Below are positions 5,610 to 8,065 of a stretch of DNA of 8,065 nt, piece after piece. A model generated the notes under the pieces. The model had not been told where the DNA came from. It worked only from the letters and a program-made list of their open reading frames with translations, and ran no database searches. The stretch lies in assembly GCA_018656255.1 (NCBI GenBank), contig JABHYI010000205.1, positions 1 to 8,065 of the forward strand, written 5' to 3'. Position 1 is the first letter of the stretch, and each line of letters begins with the position of its first letter. The DNA comes from Bacteroidota bacterium. Lineage in GTDB: Bacteria > Bacteroidota > Bacteroidia > Flavobacteriales > Flavobacteriaceae. The translations under genes were made by a program, and so were the position numbers.

Positions 5610-6758
5610 ATGAAAAAAACAATCCTACTTTTGGCTTTTCTAACCTTTGGTTTTCTTGCAAATGCGCAAGTAATCTATGAAGAGTTTAATAGTGATAGAC
5701 TCCAAGAAACCAGAAGATTAAAAATTCAGCTCCCTCGCAATTACGATACAAACACAGATAAAGTATATCCTGTTATTATTGTCCTTGATGCAGACTATCT
5801 ATTTGAGCCTGTTGCAGGTAATGTAGACTACTTTAGCTACTGGGAAGACATGCCAGAATCTATTGTAGTTGGTGTTATGCAAGCCAGAACACGCTTTGAT
5901 GATTGTAATTACGACTCGGGCAATTATTTGCCCTCAGAAAAAGGTGCAGACTTTTTTGAATTTCTTGGCCTAGAGCTTTTACCATACATTGATGAGAGCT
6001 ACCGTACCGCAAAATTTGTTGTAGGTGTTGGCCATGATTTTACGGCAAACTTTTTAAACTTTTACCTCTATAAAAGCCCACCTCTTTTTAATGGATATAT
6101 TGTGCTAAGCCCAGAGCTATCTCCAAACGCTACTACGCGTATGGCAGGAAGAATTCCAAAAATTACCACAGAGATTTTTTACTATTTGGCCACAGCAACC
6201 GATGATATTAAAGAGCTAACCCAAGACGCAGAGGCGTTAAACAACACCTTAAAATCTATAGATACACCAAATTTTAATTACTACTATGATAATTTTCAAG
6301 GCGCCACCCACTACTCTTTGGTAGCCCGTGGTATCCCTGTAGCGCTGGAAAAAATGTTTGCTATCTACCGCCCAATAAGTAGGGAAGAATACAACACGGT
6401 TTTACTAACTATAAAGACCCCTATTAGTGATTACCTTATTGATAAATACAAAACCATTAAAGATCTTTTTGGCATTGATGACATCATCCGGGTTAACGAC
6501 TACATAGCAACCACCAAGGCCGCCGAAAAACAAAAACAGTGGGAGTCACTCAAGGTTATTGCAGAAATGGCAAAAAGAGAGTACCCAGAAACCGTATTAG
6601 GCCCATATTACCTGGGGCGTTATTATGAGGAGGTAGGAGAACCTAAAAAAGCAATGCGTATTTTCCAAGGAGCTTTTGATAAAGAAGAGGTCGGTTTTAT
6701 AACCCTAGATGTGATGCTGGATAAGGCAGACAAAATCAAAGAGGACTTTGGGTACTAA
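5610..6758 (+). CDS. Exported alpha/beta-hydrolase-fold (esterase-like) protein with C-terminal TPR-like segment; nucleophile Ser replaced
   Basis: Secreted or periplasmic protein of 382 residues. It has a Sec signal peptide, MKKTILLLAF onward, with likely cleavage after ANA (17-19). Residues 30-250 follow the PF00756 esterase pattern: LKIQLPRNYD (37-46), YPVIIVLDADYLF (53-65), the nucleophile-elbow region VVGVGHDFTANF (137-148), YIVLSPELSPN (163-173) and GATHYSLVARGIPVAL (231-246), where His234 sits at the catalytic-His position. In active relatives the elbow reads GHSxGG; here the third residue is Asp143 and the following glycines are lost, so ordinary serine-esterase activity is doubtful. 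Residues 331-357 look like one TPR-type helix pair. The reading frame is intact, which argues against decay. It lies 70 bp after the membrane-protein gene and 78 bp before radA, all on one strand. The substrate is unknown. ATG 5610 directly precedes the signal peptide. Confidence 0.82.
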   Translation: MKKTILLLAFLTFGFLANAQVIYEEFNSDRLQETRRLKIQLPRNYDTNTDKVYPVIIVLDADYLFEPVAGNVDYFSYWEDMPESIVVGVMQARTRFDDCNYDSGNYLPSEKGADFFEFLGLELLPYIDESYRTAKFVVGVGHDFTANFLNFYLYKSPPLFNGYIVLSPELSPNATTRMAGRIPKITTEIFYYLATATDDIKELTQDAEALNNTLKSIDTPNFNYYYDNFQGATHYSLVARGIPVALEKMFAIYRPISREEYNTVLLTIKTPISDYLIDKYKTIKDLFGIDDIIRVNDYIATTKAAEKQKQWESLKVIAEMAKREYPETVLGPYYLGRYYEEVGEPKKAMRIFQGAFDKEEVGFITLDVMLDKADKIKEDFGY

Positions 6759-6836
6759 AAAAGAGCCTTAATTGTTAACTACTTTATGGCTGTTATAAAT
6801 CAAATATCAAGATAATCACTATTTTTATAGCTACCA

Positions 6837-8065
6837 ATGGCTAAAACAAAAACTACTTTTTTCTGTCAAAATTGCGGGGCACAATCTGCCAAGTGGCAAG
6901 GGCAATGTACTTCTTGTAAACAATGGAACACCATTGCAGAAGAGGTCATTGAGAAAGCAGAAAAAGCAACCTGGGATATTTCACAAACAAATACATCTGC
7001 TACAATAAGAGCCTCCAAACCTCAAAAGGTTTCTGAAATATCTACCAATGCAGAGGCTAGAATAAACACCAAAAACAAGGAGTTAAACCGCGTGCTGGGA
7101 GGCGGGCTTGTACCTGGCAGCCTTACCCTTTTAGGAGGCGAGCCTGGAATAGGAAAAAGTACTTTGATGCTGCAAATAGCATTACAATTACCTTACAAAA
7201 CGCTCTATGTTTCAGGGGAGGAAAGTGCACAGCAAATTAAAATGCGCGCCCAAAGAATTCATCCCAATAGTGAGCATTGTTATATTTTAACAGAAACGAA
7301 AACGCAGCATATTTTTCGGAACATTGCACAAATGCAGCCAGATATTGTAGTGATAGACTCTATCCAGACATTGCATACAGATCATATAGAAAGCAGCCCT
7401 GGAAGCATCTCGCAGATACGAGAAACCACAACAGAGCTTATAAAATTTGCTAAAGAAACTGCAACCCCTGTTATCCTAATTGGGCACATCACCAAAGACG
7501 GAAATATTGCAGGACCTAAAATTTTAGAACACATGGTAGATACGGTACTTCAGTTTGAAGGAGACCGCAATCATGTCTACAGAATTCTAAGAGCTAATAA
7601 AAATCGTTTTGGAAGCACCAATGAAATAGGTATTTACGAAATGCAAGGAAGTGGGCTTCGGGAGGTTTCAAACCCCTCAGAAATACTACTGTCCAAAAAT
7701 GAAGAAGAACTCAGCGGAACAGCAATTGCATCTACCCTTGAAGGGATGAGACCGCTGCTCATAGAAATTCAAGCCTTAGTGTCTACGGCTGTATACGGGA
7801 CTCCTCAAAGAAGTGCAACTGGCTATAATGCCAAACGTCTTAACATGATTTTGGCCGTTCTTGAAAAAAGAGCAGGCTTTAAACTTGGAGCCAAAGATGT
7901 GTTTTTAAATATTACCGGAGGTATCTCTGTAGATGATCCCGCCATTGACCTGGCGGTTGTAGCGGCAGTACTCTCCAGCAATGTAGATATCACCATAGAC
8001 AAAACCATGTGTTTTGCTGCCGAAATTGGCCTAGCCGGTGAAGTGCGCCCTGTAAATAGAATTGA
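6837..8065 (+). CDS. radA: DNA repair protein RadA (Sms), C-terminal end off right edge
   Basis: Cytosolic RecA-like ATPase that promotes branch migration during homologous recombination and repair. The first 409 residues are present; the family is about 450-460, so roughly 45 are missing. Domains in order: an N-terminal C4 zinc finger (Cys10, Cys13, Cys24, Cys27), then an ATPase core with Walker A GGEPGIGKST (100-109), SGEES (126-130), Walker B DIVVIDS (169-175) and the RadA signature KNRFG (255-259). A C-terminal Lon-protease-like domain begins near residue 285, with TAVYGTPQRSATGYN and GGISVDDPAIDLAVVAAV visible. It appears to lack proteolytic function in the family. ATG 6837 gives MAKTKTTFFCQNCG, the expected start close to the first zinc cysteine. 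It lies 78 bp after the hydrolase gene on the same strand. No clear TAnnTTTG box precedes it; the nearest, TATTTTTA at 6820-6827, has one mismatch. Confidence 0.97.
   Translation, partial: MAKTKTTFFCQNCGAQSAKWQGQCTSCKQWNTIAEEVIEKAEKATWDISQTNTSATIRASKPQKVSEISTNAEARINTKNKELNRVLGGGLVPGSLTLLGGEPGIGKSTLMLQIALQLPYKTLYVSGEESAQQIKMRAQRIHPNSEHCYILTETKTQHIFRNIAQMQPDIVVIDSIQTLHTDHIESSPGSISQIRETTTELIKFAKETATPVILIGHITKDGNIAGPKILEHMVDTVLQFEGDRNHVYRILRANKNRFGSTNEIGIYEMQGSGLREVSNPSEILLSKNEEELSGTAIASTLEGMRPLLIEIQALVSTAVYGTPQRSATGYNAKRLNMILAVLEKRAGFKLGAKDVFLNITGGISVDDPAIDLAVVAAVLSSNVDITIDKTMCFAAEIGLAGEVRPVNRI

Noticed and set aside
6763..6786. Possible terminator after the hydrolase gene (AGCC/GGCT pairing)
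   Set aside because: The stem is only 4 bp with a long loop and no T-run follows.
7823..8008. Minus-strand open frame of 61 codons
   Set aside because: It is antisense to the well-conserved Lon-like domain of radA and has no protein-like features of its own.
1..8065. Mobile element, CRISPR array, defence island or new multi-gene system
   Set aside because: There are no direct repeats, transposase or integrase frames, repeat-spacer pattern or composition shift; the genes are mostly housekeeping in an order familiar from flavobacteria.

Overview
The window looks like core chromosome of a member of the Flavobacteriaceae (Bacteroidota). The evidence is the AT-rich composition, ATG starts without Shine-Dalgarno sequences, several matches to the Bacteroidota -7 element TAnnTTTG, a DUF4270 lipoprotein (a family I know only from this phylum), and a gene order I recognise from flavobacterial genomes. 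I cannot name the genus. No mobile element, CRISPR array, tRNA or rRNA is visible, and no stretch without a gene exceeds about 110 bp.

Layout. A minus-strand block (1-3227) reads, in transcription order: a half-length glycosyltransferase-5 protein usually annotated 'glycogen/starch synthase', a DUF4270 lipoprotein, and glmS (its C-terminal end lies off the left edge). The gaps are only 20 and 5 bp, so this is very probably one operon. A 105-bp divergent intergenic region (3228-3332) carries two identical TAATTTTG boxes, one per strand. A plus-strand block (3333-8065) then reads panC, panD, a flippase-like membrane protein of the LPG-synthase transmembrane family, an exported alpha/beta-hydrolase-fold protein with a C-terminal TPR-like segment, and radA (its C-terminal end lies off the right edge).

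How the genes work together. PanC and PanD are the pantothenate pathway pair: PanD makes beta-alanine and PanC joins it to pantoate. The membrane protein starts 1 base after panD and is probably translationally coupled to it. GlmS makes glucosamine-6-phosphate for envelope polymers, and with the lipoprotein, the membrane protein and the exported hydrolase it gives the region an envelope flavour. RadA is a recombination branch-migration ATPase with no evident functional link to its neighbours.

The window is mostly ordinary housekeeping. The best second-look items are two proteins that seem to have lost the catalytic signature of their families: the GT5 half-protein lacks the KTGGL motif and the whole C-terminal nucleotide-sugar domain, and the hydrolase has Asp in place of the nucleophile Ser. 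I found no convincing new multi-gene system. Several starts differ from the longest open frames: 3227 rather than 3266, and GTG 4577 rather than TTG 4541.
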